Positions 18,455 through 27,602 of a DNA stretch of 64,000 nucleotides are shown piece by piece (the stretch's first letter is position 1; each line of letters opens with the position of its first letter). Source of the stretch: Salinivirgaceae bacterium (GTDB lineage Bacteria; Bacteroidota; Bacteroidia; Bacteroidales; SZUA-534); NCBI GenBank assembly GCA_017645945.1, contig JAGCNL010000031.1:1-64000 (forward strand), written 5' to 3'. Made by a program: the position numbers and the translations under genes. The notes under the pieces are model-generated. The model was not told the DNA's origin. It searched no databases and was given only the letters and a program-made list of their open reading frames with translations.

Positions 18455-20680
18455 TTGTTACCTTTCAGGAAAATAGCTAATTTATTGATAGTTACCATTT
18501 TTACTGCACTGTCAATTCCGCTTTCGGCGCAAGATGCCGACAGCCTTTTGCAAGTGGCACGCGCGCTGCCCGACAATGAGGAAAAGCTTGAAGTCATCGA
18601 AAATGTTTGCCATATCCACCCGAGTGTTGATACTGTTGAGAAATACGCACAGATTGAGGTTGATATGGCACGGCGGCTGCAAATACCTTATTTCGAGGCA
18701 TCGGGCAACGACTATCTGAGCTGGGCAAGCCACTGCAAACTCGATTTCCTTCAGTCGTTGAGCTACCGAATGGCGGCCATTCAAATTTGGGACTCGCTGG
18801 GCCGCGACTCTGATTTGGCCTTCTCATATATGAACTACGCCACAACTCTGATGTCGATAGAGAGCTACATTCTGGCCGATGAGTACTACCAGAAAAGTTT
18901 CGACATATACTCACGACTGGGCGATTCGGCGCGAATGTCGCGAGTGTGCCAGTATCTGGGATTTCTCAACGTCGGCAACATGGCCTACGACAACGCCGAT
19001 GAGTACTATCACCGCGCACTTAAGATAAATATCCGTACAAACAACAGGCGCGGAATGATTTACGACTATTCAGGATTAGGATATTCGGCGCTCGAACGGT
19101 TCCATAATAATGAAAACGACACCAACATGGTGCTCCTACAAAGCGCCAAGTTGCTAATGCTCAAATCGTTCCATCTGGCCGACAGCATCGGTGACATCAG
19201 CGGGCTGCTCAATTCTCTGCCCAAACTGAGTGCCATTTACATCAACGAGGCAAAGCTCGACAGCCGCCGACGCTCGCAGCTCCTTGATTCGAGCCTCTAC
19301 TACTACCGCATTGGAATAGGAATAGTTAATGATTACGGTTACGATTTTGCCTACATCGATTTACGAACGGCATACATCAATTATCTGATACAGAAAAAGA
19401 TGTACACAAAAGCCTTTGATGCAATCACCGAAACTGAAACGGAAATACTCTCCCATGACGGCGGTGATGAGAATCTGCCGATGCTCTATCAGGCGCGGAT
19501 TGACTATTACCTGGCTGTGGGAAACTATGCCGAGGCATATCGGTACTCGAATCTGCAATACACTGATTTATTGACAGAAAACACAAAAAACAACCAGTAC
19601 AAGCTGACACAGACCAAGTTTATGACCGAATATTCGGCAAAAATCAACAAGCGGATGATGGAGGAGCGCGAACGCGAACTGACCCACAAAATCAAAGAGA
19701 TGACTCAACGCAGAATCATCATCACCACTCTGGTTGGACTGATATTGGTATCGGTTTTGGCTGTGCTGTTTCTCATCAGCACAATCAAGCGCAAGCGCAT
19801 GAATGCAATGTTCGACGCTAAAAATCAACAACTTGCAAGCGCACAACAAAATCTGCTTGAGCAGAACCGCATCATCAACGAAGCCAATAACAAAATCATA
19901 TCAGGAATCCGCTATGCCCGTCATATTCAGGATGTTGCCATGCCAAACGCCGACTATATGAATTCTATTTTCGATGAATGCATGGTGATTTTCCGTCCGC
20001 GCGACATTGTGAGTGGAGATTTTTGCTGGGCCACACAGATTGGCCGCTACAAGGCTTTGGCTGTAGCCGACTGCACCGGGCACGGCGTCCCTGGAGCTTT
20101 GCTCAGCATTTTGGGAATCTCCATGCTCAACGACCTTGTGGCAAGCGCAAACATGCATGCGCCCGAAGTGTCACCTGCAAGACTGCTCAACACACTGCGC
20201 ACCAAGATGCGCGAATCGCTGCGCCAGAAAGCTGATGACTATACCAATCAGGACGGAATGGATATTGCCTTGTGCGTATACGACACCCAGGCTCATTGCC
20301 TTCAGTATGCTGGCGCTTTCCGCCCGCTGTTGCTGATGCGCCAAGGTGAGCTGATTCAGTATGAGGCTGACCGTATGCCAATCGGTGCAAACATGAACGT
20401 CAACAAACCGTTCACCAACAACATTATAGACATTGAACCCGATGACATTGTCTATCTTTACACCGATGGCATCACCGACCAATTCAGCGCAACCGAAAAC
20501 GCCACCAAATTCACGGCACCGCGCCTTCGCGATTTAATTATTGCAAATCATCATTTGCCGTTCCCGGAGCAGAGAACCATCATCGAAAAAGCCATCGACG
20601 ATTGGCGAACATCACCAACGACAGGAGAAATGATACGCCAAACCGACGACATGCTGTTTGTCGGCGTGAAATTCGGATAA
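18455..20680 (+). CDS. TPR-domain SpoIIE/PP2C-type protein phosphatase, membrane-anchored
   Basis: A 741-residue signalling protein that would dephosphorylate a Ser/Thr-phosphorylated regulator. Order: signal peptide (to about residue 25, ending LSAQ), a periplasmic helical repeat region of TPR type (about 30-400; for example YYQKSFDIYSRLGD and YYHRALKINI), one membrane helix at about 420-441, a coiled coil (about 442-490), then a cytoplasmic PP2C-SpoIIE domain from about 502. Metal-binding acidic residues are in VSGDF, VADCTGHGVPGALLS, YTDGITDQ and TDDMLFV. No ATG exists in the plausible start region. TTG at 18455 directly precedes the signal peptide and is taken as start. There is no histidine-kinase or response-regulator neighbour; a SiaB-family protein lies 7 kb away. 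Confidence 0.92.
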   Translation: MLPFRKIANLLIVTIFTALSIPLSAQDADSLLQVARALPDNEEKLEVIENVCHIHPSVDTVEKYAQIEVDMARRLQIPYFEASGNDYLSWASHCKLDFLQSLSYRMAAIQIWDSLGRDSDLAFSYMNYATTLMSIESYILADEYYQKSFDIYSRLGDSARMSRVCQYLGFLNVGNMAYDNADEYYHRALKINIRTNNRRGMIYDYSGLGYSALERFHNNENDTNMVLLQSAKLLMLKSFHLADSIGDISGLLNSLPKLSAIYINEAKLDSRRRSQLLDSSLYYYRIGIGIVNDYGYDFAYIDLRTAYINYLIQKKMYTKAFDAITETETEILSHDGGDENLPMLYQARIDYYLAVGNYAEAYRYSNLQYTDLLTENTKNNQYKLTQTKFMTEYSAKINKRMMEERERELTHKIKEMTQRRIIITTLVGLILVSVLAVLFLISTIKRKRMNAMFDAKNQQLASAQQNLLEQNRIINEANNKIISGIRYARHIQDVAMPNADYMNSIFDECMVIFRPRDIVSGDFCWATQIGRYKALAVADCTGHGVPGALLSILGISMLNDLVASANMHAPEVSPARLLNTLRTKMRESLRQKADDYTNQDGMDIALCVYDTQAHCLQYAGAFRPLLLMRQGELIQYEADRMPIGANMNVNKPFTNNIIDIEPDDIVYLYTDGITDQFSATENATKFTAPRLRDLIIANHHLPFPEQRTIIEKAIDDWRTSPTTGEMIRQTDDMLFVGVKFG

Positions 20681-20713
20681 ATGCCTAGATGATAATTAAA
20701 TGCTGCGACGGAA

Positions 20714-21538
20714 CTATTCCTCGGTTCCAACCAACCAGACATCGAAAATGAGTGTCGCAAACGGAGGAACGGGGCCAACCTGCTGGTCGCCATAGGCCAA
20801 TGGCGATGGAATTATCAGCGTTGCGCGGCCACCCTTGCGCATGTGCGCCACGCCTTCTTCCAAACCTTGAATCACTTGCATCTCGCCCAAACGGAATTTC
20901 AGCGGCTCGTGCCGTCCGTACGACGAGTCAAACACCTGCCCGTTCAGAAAATAAGCTTCGTAGTGAATGGCAACCATCTTGCCTGGAATAGGCGCCGGGC
21001 CTGTACCTTTTTCTTTTTCAATAATATACATGCCGCTCAGTGTCGGCTCAACATCGATATTGTTTTTTTGCAGATATTCGTTAAGCAGCTGATCTTCTTC
21101 GCGTTCGCCGGCAATCTTGGCATCCTTGCGGTCACGTTCAAACTCTTCGAACGGAATCACATCCACCATTTTAATTGAAACCGTCAGCAGAACGTCGGCA
21201 GCCGAGGGGGTGTTGTTGACATAGAACATCGACGGCATACGGAACATGGCGCTGTCACCCTTGTGCATCATCAGCAAACCTTCTTCAACCGACGGGCGCC
21301 CGGCGGGTGCCGCCTTCAGTTGCATTTTGAAAAGCGGCGTTTCGTCAACCACCATTCCCACCTGGTTGCGGCACGTCAGGCGGATGGCCACAATATCGTT
21401 CACATTCGGCTGCTGCGCATCGCTGTTGCGGATAACAAATTGATATTCAAGTCCCGATTCAGTAGTTTGAAACCCTTTTGAACAAGCGCAGAAAAGAACC
21501 GCTGCCAATGCAAAAAACGATATAACTGTGTATCTCAT
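20714..21538 (-). CDS. FKBP-type peptidyl-prolyl cis-trans isomerase, lipoprotein
   Basis: A 274-residue folding catalyst of the periplasm. The lipobox is ALAAVLFCAC with the acylated Cys near residue 19; the following residues carry no surface-export signal, so inner-leaflet placement is likely. The N-terminal half (about 25-150) resembles a degenerate FKBP-like fold. The C-terminal FKBP domain (about 185-274) is intact, with GKMVAIHYEAYFLNGQVFDSS, VIQGLEEGV and IPSPLAYGDQQVG. ATG at 21538 was chosen because it begins the signal peptide; the frame is open to 21631. A TACATTTG -7 box (minus strand, 21555-21562) lies just upstream. It is convergent to the phosphatase gene with 33 bases between. 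Confidence 0.93.
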   Translation of the reverse strand: MRYTVISFFALAAVLFCACSKGFQTTESGLEYQFVIRNSDAQQPNVNDIVAIRLTCRNQVGMVVDETPLFKMQLKAAPAGRPSVEEGLLMMHKGDSAMFRMPSMFYVNNTPSAADVLLTVSIKMVDVIPFEEFERDRKDAKIAGEREEDQLLNEYLQKNNIDVEPTLSGMYIIEKEKGTGPAPIPGKMVAIHYEAYFLNGQVFDSSYGRHEPLKFRLGEMQVIQGLEEGVAHMRKGGRATLIIPSPLAYGDQQVGPVPPFATLIFDVWLVGTEE

Positions 21539-21638
21539 AATTCGATAGTTTTTGCAAATGTAATCAGAAAAACATGGGCAAAGATTAAGTTTTAAGCGTA
21601 AAGTTTCGATGTAATTCCCCAATACTGCCAAATATCAA

Positions 21639-21646
21639 TATCTTTG
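21639..21646 (+). promoter_or_regulatory. -7 element TATCTTTG upstream of the cobalamin riboswitch
   Basis: TATCTTTG matches TAnnTTTG and would place transcription start near 21,652, immediately before the riboswitch aptamer. No clear -33 TTTG is present. Confidence 0.45.
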
Positions 21647-21656
21647 TCACGTTTTG

Positions 21657-21861
21657 TTGCCGCCTGCGATTCCGCATCCGGCATTAAAAGGGAATCCGGT
21701 GCAAAACCGGAGCTGTCCCGCAGCTGTAAATCTCGCCGAAGGGCGGTTCACACACTCACTGCCACTGTCCGCAAGGACGGGAAGGCGAACCACCAGAGAT
21801 GAGCCAGAAGACCTGCAAAACGTTTCGCCGAAAGGCCTCGAGGAAGGAACCGTCGGCAGGT
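21657..21861 (+). ncRNA. Cobalamin (B12) riboswitch controlling btuB
   Basis: A class of adenosylcobalamin/cobalamin-sensing leader. Diagnostic blocks are GGAATCCGGTGCAAAACCGG with AGCTGTCCCGCAGCTGTAA, then GCCACTG, GGGAAGGCG, and the B12 box GAGCCAGAAGACCTGC at 21801-21816. The segment between the B12 box and the ATG at 21875 (including GCAGGT at 21856-21861, complementary to ACCTGC of the B12 box) is a candidate expression platform. Ligand binding should lower expression of the downstream receptor operon. Confidence 0.95.
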
Positions 21862-21874
21862 GATTTAATTAGTT

Positions 21875-23824
21875 ATGAGGTTATTAACCGTAAGTTTCGC
21901 AGTTATGGCGAGTGCTTTACTGTGGGCTGTGCCGCTGTTTGCGCAAAGCGACAGCACTATTCATCGCGACGTTGAAGCCGTTGATGTAGAGGCGCATACG
22001 CAGAAACGGCAAGCTATGCCCATGCAGACAATGTCGGCTGTTGAGATTCAGCAACTTGGCGTGCAGAATCTGGCCGATGCTGTACGGCGTTTCAGCGGAA
22101 CCAATGTCAAGGATTACGGCGGCGTTGGCGGACTGAAGACGGTGTCGGTGCGCGGTTTTGGGGCGGCTCACACGGCAGTCAGCTACGACGGTGTGGTTGT
22201 AAGCGATTGTCAGGCAGGTCACATCGACATTGGCCGTTTCGACATTGGCAGCATCGAGACCATTGCGCTCACTATCGGACAACCTGACGGCTTGCTGCAA
22301 TCGGCAAGCGCTTTCGTACAAGCGGCAATGCTCTCAATATCAACCCGAAAGCCCAATTTAGCCAAAAGGCAGACCGATGCCAGTGTGCGGCTGAAAGGCG
22401 GTTCGTTTGGCTACTTCGACACGCAATTTGAAGCTGCGCGGAAGGTGCGCCACTCAACGCTGTCGGGCACGGCACAGTTTATGCGCAGCGATGGCGATTA
22501 CCGCTACACCATTCCAAATGTAGACTCAACCGAGAGGGGCCGCCGCGACAATTCCGACATTCGCAGCGCTCGCGCCGAAATCAACCTTACAACCTCCGAC
22601 AGCAGCCGTTTTCAAAACCATCTGAAGGTTTATGGATTCTACTCTGAACGCGGCTTGCCCGGGTCGGTTATCTTATATTATAAGCAAGCGAACGAGCGCC
22701 TTGCCGACAAAAATTTCTTTGTTCAAAACGATGCACGTTTGCGCTTTCGCGATAATCTGATGTTCAGATTTCAAGCTAAATACAACTACTCGTGGAACCG
22801 CTACGAAGACCGAAACGTGATGTATGCCAATGGTTTGCGCACCGATTTAAATACGCAGCACGAAGGCTATTTGTCGGTGGCGGGGTTGTGGAGCCGGCGG
22901 CCGATTGATGTGTCGCTCGCTGGCGATATGATTTACAACACGTTGGAAAGCAATATGAAGGCTAATCCCCAGCCGCGCCGTCTGACGCTTCTGTCGGCAC
23001 TGAACGTGCATGCGGCTTTGAAAGGTTTTGAAGCCACGGCAACACTTGTGGCGCGGCACGCGAGCGAGAAAGTGGAGTTCGGCACCCGTCCCGACGACAT
23101 GAAACGGCTCACCCCTGCGTTAAGTCTGAAATGGAACAGCAACCGAGCCACTATTCGCGCAATGGCGAAGGAAACCTATCGTGTGCCGACATTCAATGAA
23201 TTGTATTACACAACGTTAGGCACCACTGGCCTGAAACCCGAAGAGGCGCGCGAATTGAATGTGGGCCTTGATTTCGGTACCAGCAAGTTTGATTTTTCAG
23301 CCGATTTTTATGCCAACAATGTTGATAATAAGATAGTTGCAATCCCGACATTATATGTCTGGAAGATGGCCAACTATGGCAAAGTCAGAATCTGGGGCGC
23401 CGATGTAGCTGCAGGAACAGAATTCAACATTGCTGAAGTGAAGCTGAAACTCACCGCAAACTATTCGTATCAAAAAGCTATCGACGTAACCGACAGCAAC
23501 TCAAAACTTTACAAATCGCAAATTCCGTACACGCCTTTGCATTCGGGCAAAGCAGCTGCGGTTGCAACATTTGGAAAATATTCTTTATCAGCGACATCAA
23601 TCGTATCGGGCAAACGCTATACTTCGTTAAACAATGCTTCCGAAAACGAGATTGAACCCTACACAGAATTTTCGGCCACTGCCACAAGACGTTTCGACAT
23701 CGGCGGAAGCCAACTTACGGCCAGCCTGTCGTGTTTGAATATTGCTGATAATCAATATAGTGTGATAAAATACTATCCGATGCCGGGGCGACAATTTCAA
23801 TTGCAGTTAAATTTTTTGTTATAA
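21875..23824 (+). CDS. btuB: TonB-dependent vitamin B12 receptor, BtuB-like
   Basis: A 649-residue outer-membrane transporter that would import cobalamin using TonB energy. A signal peptide ends near LFAQ (residue 24). A TonB-box-like DVEAVDVEA is followed by a plug (about 45-165: LADAVRRFSGTNVKDYGG, VSVRGFG, VVVSDCQAGHIDIG) and a 22-strand type barrel ending in Phe-Leu-Leu. Assignment to B12 rests on the riboswitch directly upstream and the BtuG-like gene 20 bases downstream. The plug lacks the usual EVI(R/K)GPAS string, having ETIALTIGQPDGLLQSASAF instead, as in other Bacteroidetes BtuB relatives. Confidence 0.9.
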   Translation: MRLLTVSFAVMASALLWAVPLFAQSDSTIHRDVEAVDVEAHTQKRQAMPMQTMSAVEIQQLGVQNLADAVRRFSGTNVKDYGGVGGLKTVSVRGFGAAHTAVSYDGVVVSDCQAGHIDIGRFDIGSIETIALTIGQPDGLLQSASAFVQAAMLSISTRKPNLAKRQTDASVRLKGGSFGYFDTQFEAARKVRHSTLSGTAQFMRSDGDYRYTIPNVDSTERGRRDNSDIRSARAEINLTTSDSSRFQNHLKVYGFYSERGLPGSVILYYKQANERLADKNFFVQNDARLRFRDNLMFRFQAKYNYSWNRYEDRNVMYANGLRTDLNTQHEGYLSVAGLWSRRPIDVSLAGDMIYNTLESNMKANPQPRRLTLLSALNVHAALKGFEATATLVARHASEKVEFGTRPDDMKRLTPALSLKWNSNRATIRAMAKETYRVPTFNELYYTTLGTTGLKPEEARELNVGLDFGTSKFDFSADFYANNVDNKIVAIPTLYVWKMANYGKVRIWGADVAAGTEFNIAEVKLKLTANYSYQKAIDVTDSNSKLYKSQIPYTPLHSGKAAAVATFGKYSLSATSIVSGKRYTSLNNASENEIEPYTEFSATATRRFDIGGSQLTASLSCLNIADNQYSVIKYYPMPGRQFQLQLNFLL

Positions 23825-23844
23825 ACCTTTAATTTTTATTTAAG

Positions 23845-24927
23845 ATGAAAAAACAGTTTGTTAAAATCTTGAGTTTGTGCGTATTAAGCGCAGCAACAAT
23901 CTTCGTATCGTGCAACAAGGACGACGATGACGAGAATCCGGAAGTTAAAATTGCAAAGCGCGTTTACATTCTGAACGAAGGCTCAATGTCAGCCAACAAC
24001 TCCAGCCTTGACGCGTATTATCCTGACAGCGTAACTCTTTGTGTCAAAAAAGTTTTCGCCGCTGCCAACGGTCAGGGAATAGGCGATACCGGACAGGACT
24101 TGATTGCATACGGCAACCGCCTCTATGTGAGCGTTTTCGGCTCGAACTATCTTGCAAAACTTGACCTGAACGGCAAAATTGTTGAAAAACACGAGTTTAC
24201 AGCCGACGAAGGCCAGCCTCGTTATCTTGCTGCAAAAGATGGATTTATCTACGTTTCTACTTACAGTGACGCCGTTTTAAAATTCGACACCACTTCAATT
24301 GCCGCTTCACTTGGCAAAGTTGAAGTTGGCAGCAACCCTGAAGGTATCGCTGTAGCAGGTAACAATCTGATTGTCTGCAACTCACAGAAAAATTATGTTT
24401 CTGACAATCGCATTTCTGTGATTGACCTTACAACATTCACACTCAAAAAGAATGTGGAAACAGCTTATGGTAATTTCCAGAGTGTTGCAGTGGTCAATGA
24501 CAGCGTTTACATTACATACTACACACCAACGTATGCCATTGAAATGCTGAATTTTGACGTTGAATCTGGTGCTGTTAAACCTTCAGGTGCCGCTACCAAA
24601 ATGGTTTCACTCAACGGCAAACTTTACTGCGCCAATGTAGCCACCGTCTACGATGCCGACTGGAACTCAACAACCAACACCAATTTCTTTGTCCGCGATG
24701 TCAAGGCTGGAACCGATACTGAAATTTTGGATTTGAGCAAAACACCTGAGCTCAAGACAGCAACAGTTTATCTGTTTGAAATTGACCCTGATAATGGTGA
24801 TTTCTATGTTGGCACAACCGACTATGTCACCAACGGTGTTATCTATCGTTTCGACAAAGACGGAAAACTCATTGTGAAATTCGAGACTAGCGGCGTCAAT
24901 CCCAACTCTGCCGTTTTCGTAAAATAG
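23845..24927 (+). CDS. btuG: BtuG-like surface-exposed cobalamin-binding lipoprotein (YncE/beta-propeller)
   Basis: A 360-residue lipoprotein with lipobox IFVSC. The residues after the Cys (NKDDDDE) match the Bacteroidetes surface-export signal, so it should face outward. The mature part is a seven-bladed beta-propeller of the YncE/DUF5074 type (for example GQDLIAYGNRLYVSVFGSNYLAKLD, GNNLIVCNSQKN, ISVIDLTTFTL). In Bacteroides, BtuG proteins cap BtuB and bind B12 with extremely high affinity. The position 20 bases behind a riboswitch-controlled BtuB makes the same role likely here. A strong hairpin follows the gene. Confidence 0.88.
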   Translation: MKKQFVKILSLCVLSAATIFVSCNKDDDDENPEVKIAKRVYILNEGSMSANNSSLDAYYPDSVTLCVKKVFAAANGQGIGDTGQDLIAYGNRLYVSVFGSNYLAKLDLNGKIVEKHEFTADEGQPRYLAAKDGFIYVSTYSDAVLKFDTTSIAASLGKVEVGSNPEGIAVAGNNLIVCNSQKNYVSDNRISVIDLTTFTLKKNVETAYGNFQSVAVVNDSVYITYYTPTYAIEMLNFDVESGAVKPSGAATKMVSLNGKLYCANVATVYDADWNSTTNTNFFVRDVKAGTDTEILDLSKTPELKTATVYLFEIDPDNGDFYVGTTDYVTNGVIYRFDKDGKLIVKFETSGVNPNSAVFVK

Positions 24928-24936
24928 TTGCTTCAC

Positions 24937-24972
24937 AGAAAAATGCGGGTGCTCCCAGCATCCGCATTTTAA
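24937..24972 (+). terminator. Hairpin/terminator between btuG and the btuF-like gene
   Basis: AAAATGCGGGTGCT pairs with AGCATCCGCATTTT (14 pairs, one G-T) around CCC, at 24940-24970. The 3' arm ends in four T. It may reduce transcription into the downstream binding-protein gene rather than end the operon completely. Confidence 0.75.
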
Positions 24973-24984
24973 ACTTTAAATGAA

Positions 24985-26106
24985 TTGAAAAAAACAATTT
25001 TCATATTATCAGCAATTTGCGGCTTATGGCTGCAATCGTGCCACAATCAGCATCAAACAATTGGCGGTGAGCCGATTAGTTTCAATTACGCCACCAACTT
25101 GAAAATAAGCAAGTTGGATAGTTGCATTGTTGTTGAATTGCGAAATCCGTGGGACACTGCACGGTTGCTGCATGCCTATACGCTTGTACCTGCCGATTCG
25201 GCTCTGCCGCACACTTTGCCGACTGGAACGCTCATCCGCACCCCTATTCGTCGTGCACTGGTTTACACATCGGTGCACACGGGACTGCTTGTGAGTTTGG
25301 GCGCGCTTAATCAGATTGCAGGAGTGTGTGATGCGGAATATCTGCAACAACCCATTGTATGCCAGCGTATTACCGATGGATTGATTGTTGATGCAGGCAA
25401 CGCCATGAGTCCTGATATTGAGCGGGTTGCCGAAATGCACCCAGATGCCGTACTGCTGTCGCCGTTCGAGAATGGCGGATACGGCCCAATTGAGAAGATG
25501 GGCATTCCGATTGTGGAATGTGCTGATTATATGGAAGTTTCGCCATTAGCCTGCGCCGAATGGATGCGCTTTTATGGTCTGCTTTTCGGTCGTGCCGATG
25601 TGGCCGACAGCCTTTTCTGCGTGGTTGAGCGCAACTATTGCTCGCTACGCGATTCGGCACTGCAGACAACCGCTCGCCCAAGCTTACTAACCGACCTTAA
25701 AACTGGCGCAGCATGGTACGTGCCCGGTGGCTGCAGCACCACCGGCCGTTTTTATATCGATGCCGGCGCTGATTATTTATTTGCTGATTTCCAAAAATCA
25801 GGCGCAGTGCCTTTGGCCTTCGAGACTGTGTTTGAACGCGCTAATAATGCTGATTTCTGGCTGTTTAAGTACAACCGCGCCACCGACTACACTTACACTG
25901 CTCTCGCCACCGAAAACGACCTCTACACTCAATTCTCGCCCTTCGACAACCGCAAAATCTACGGTTGCAACACCAGTTATGTACCTTATTATGACGAAGT
26001 TCCGTTCCGACCCGACTGGTTTCTGCGCGACTTGGTCAGGATTTTCCATCCGGAATTGCTGCCAGATTATGAGACGAGGTATTTTTCGAAGTTGAAGGAA
26101 AAATGA
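24985..26106 (+). CDS. Periplasmic binding lipoprotein, BtuF/FepB-like (probable cobalamin)
   Basis: A 373-residue ABC-transporter substrate-binding protein. The start is TTG at 24985; the ATG at 24980 is out of frame and closes at once. The lipobox is LWLQSC; no acidic export signal follows, so it should stay periplasmic. The TroA/BtuF-like domain begins near residue 85 (RALVYTSVHTGLLVSLGALNQIAGVCD) and contains IERVAEMHPDAVLLSPFENGG and IPIVECADYMEVSPLACAEWMRF. Placement after BtuB and BtuG argues for cobalamin. Iron-siderophore binding is the main alternative, as the fold is shared. Permease and ATPase (BtuCD) genes are not in this window. Confidence 0.85.
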   Translation: MKKTIFILSAICGLWLQSCHNQHQTIGGEPISFNYATNLKISKLDSCIVVELRNPWDTARLLHAYTLVPADSALPHTLPTGTLIRTPIRRALVYTSVHTGLLVSLGALNQIAGVCDAEYLQQPIVCQRITDGLIVDAGNAMSPDIERVAEMHPDAVLLSPFENGGYGPIEKMGIPIVECADYMEVSPLACAEWMRFYGLLFGRADVADSLFCVVERNYCSLRDSALQTTARPSLLTDLKTGAAWYVPGGCSTTGRFYIDAGADYLFADFQKSGAVPLAFETVFERANNADFWLFKYNRATDYTYTALATENDLYTQFSPFDNRKIYGCNTSYVPYYDEVPFRPDWFLRDLVRIFHPELLPDYETRYFSKLKEK

Positions 26107-26152
26107 TGGTTTGAAATGGTTGCGGAAACCACCTCAACTTACTAAACCATCA

Positions 26153-27337
26153 CTACAGCCTTGCCCGCATTGCCTGGAACGCGCTGTTGGGAATAAAACC
26201 TTCCTCATCAGCTGAATATTCGGGTTTCAAGCGATTGACGAAATACATGTCGATTTCGCCTTTGTGCTTTGCCGGTATTTTTCCTCGGTACTCGCATACG
26301 AAATAATCTTTAATCACGTCGTATGTGGCCTTCGAGATGTTGACTTTTCCTGGTTCGCATGCCGACTCCAAACGGCTTGCAGTGTTAACCGAATCGCCCC
26401 AAACATCGTACGCAGTACGTGTTTTACCCACCACACCAGTCACTACCGGTCCTGTGTGAATGCCAATACGCATCAGCCACGGATCTCTGCCTATGCGGGT
26501 TCTTTTCTCATCGAACGCCCTGACGGCATTCTGCAACCCGAAGGCCGCCAGCACAATGTCGAACGGATGGCTGTGGTTGGGCATCGGAAGTCCGCCTGCA
26601 CACATGTAGGCATCGCCTATAGTCTTGATTTTTTCAATGTAATTCCTCGCAAGCACGTCGTCGAAATCAGAGAATAATTCCTGAAGCGTGTCAATCAATT
26701 CGCGAGGATTCATCCGCTCAGCCCACTGCGTAAAATTCTTTATATCAGCAAAAAGCACCGACGCATTCTTGTAGATTCGCGGCGTGGCCGACCCTTTTGC
26801 TTTCAACTCATCAACAATTTCCGACGGCAGCATATTCACCAACAGCTCATCGGAACGCCTTTTCTGTTTTTGAAGCTCCAATTCAGCTTCTTTCACGTGA
26901 GTAATGTCAAGTTCAACCGCCATGAAAGAAACCTCGCCGTCCATGCTGACGCTGCGCGTCACTGTAACCTGTTTCCAAACACACACATCGCCCATTCCAT
27001 TCGATCGTCCGACGAACGAGGTCTTGTCTTTGCTGCTGTCGAAATTGGCGCCCCCACTCCATTTTATATAGTCTGATAAGCGTGCGCCTACTTTTTCAAC
27101 ATATTCAGCCTCCGACAATCCGTAAAGTTTTGTAAACGCCTGGTTCAACGACTTTAGGTTGCCATCGCCGTCGAAAACCAGCATCACATTCAGTTCGCCG
27201 ATTGCATTTGCCATCTGCTGAAGATGCGAGTTTTGCTTTCTCACCGCCTTGCATTTGCGCCACATACACCACGCAAACAACAGCGACGCAACAGCCACCA
27301 CTGCAAGCAAACTAATATTTACAATTTCAATCAGCAT
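26153..27337 (-). CDS. PAS-domain class III nucleotidyl cyclase, predicted adenylate cyclase
   Basis: A 394-residue membrane-tethered cyclase. One N-terminal transmembrane helix (about 8-25), a PAS sensor domain (about 45-150, LNQAFTKLYGLSEAEY), a short coiled coil, then the catalytic domain (about 185-370). Metal-binding Asp residues are in LFADIKNFT and TIGDAYM. The purine-selecting positions are Lys in EKIKTIGDAYM and Asp in YDVWGDSVNTASR, which is the adenylate pattern (guanylate cyclases have Glu and Cys there). The transition-state Asn/Arg pair is in NTASR. Product is therefore predicted to be cAMP. It lies downstream of the SiaB-like gene, behind a terminator. Confidence 0.9.
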   Translation of the reverse strand: MLIEIVNISLLAVVAVASLLFAWCMWRKCKAVRKQNSHLQQMANAIGELNVMLVFDGDGNLKSLNQAFTKLYGLSEAEYVEKVGARLSDYIKWSGGANFDSSKDKTSFVGRSNGMGDVCVWKQVTVTRSVSMDGEVSFMAVELDITHVKEAELELQKQKRRSDELLVNMLPSEIVDELKAKGSATPRIYKNASVLFADIKNFTQWAERMNPRELIDTLQELFSDFDDVLARNYIEKIKTIGDAYMCAGGLPMPNHSHPFDIVLAAFGLQNAVRAFDEKRTRIGRDPWLMRIGIHTGPVVTGVVGKTRTAYDVWGDSVNTASRLESACEPGKVNISKATYDVIKDYFVCEYRGKIPAKHKGEIDMYFVNRLKPEYSADEEGFIPNSAFQAMRARL

Positions 27338-27542
27338 TTATAATCATGTTTTTCATTTTGAGCCGCGGAACTGTCCGTTCCACCTTGCAGCCCAATCCGA
27401 AAAAGACTGCAAATTAAGCTATCATGCCGAAAAATACAATCGTTATAGGCCGTTTTTTTGTTGTCGAAAGCCATTTCTTTCATTCCGTTTTGTCTGGCCA
27501 TTCACGAATTACCGATTTAACTTAAACTGGCATAAATGTTTA

Positions 27543-27580
27543 GACATAAAAAAAGCGGCATGAAAACTCATGCCGCCCCA
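27543..27580 (-). terminator. Terminator after the SiaB-like gene
   Basis: GCGGCATGA at 27555-27563 pairs with TCATGCCGC at 27568-27576. On the minus strand it is followed by TTTTTTT, fitting the gene that ends at 27603. Confidence 0.85.
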
Positions 27581-27602
27581 CACTTTTATTAATCACTTTT
27601 AA

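Noticed and set aside
21654..21863. 69-residue frame upstream of btuB
   Set aside because: It coincides exactly with the cobalamin riboswitch, which explains its conservation.
26105..26152. Possible terminator between the btuF-like gene and the cyclase (GATGGTTT...AAACCATC)
   Set aside because: The arms can pair, but the loop is long and no U-tract follows on either strand, so it was not listed.
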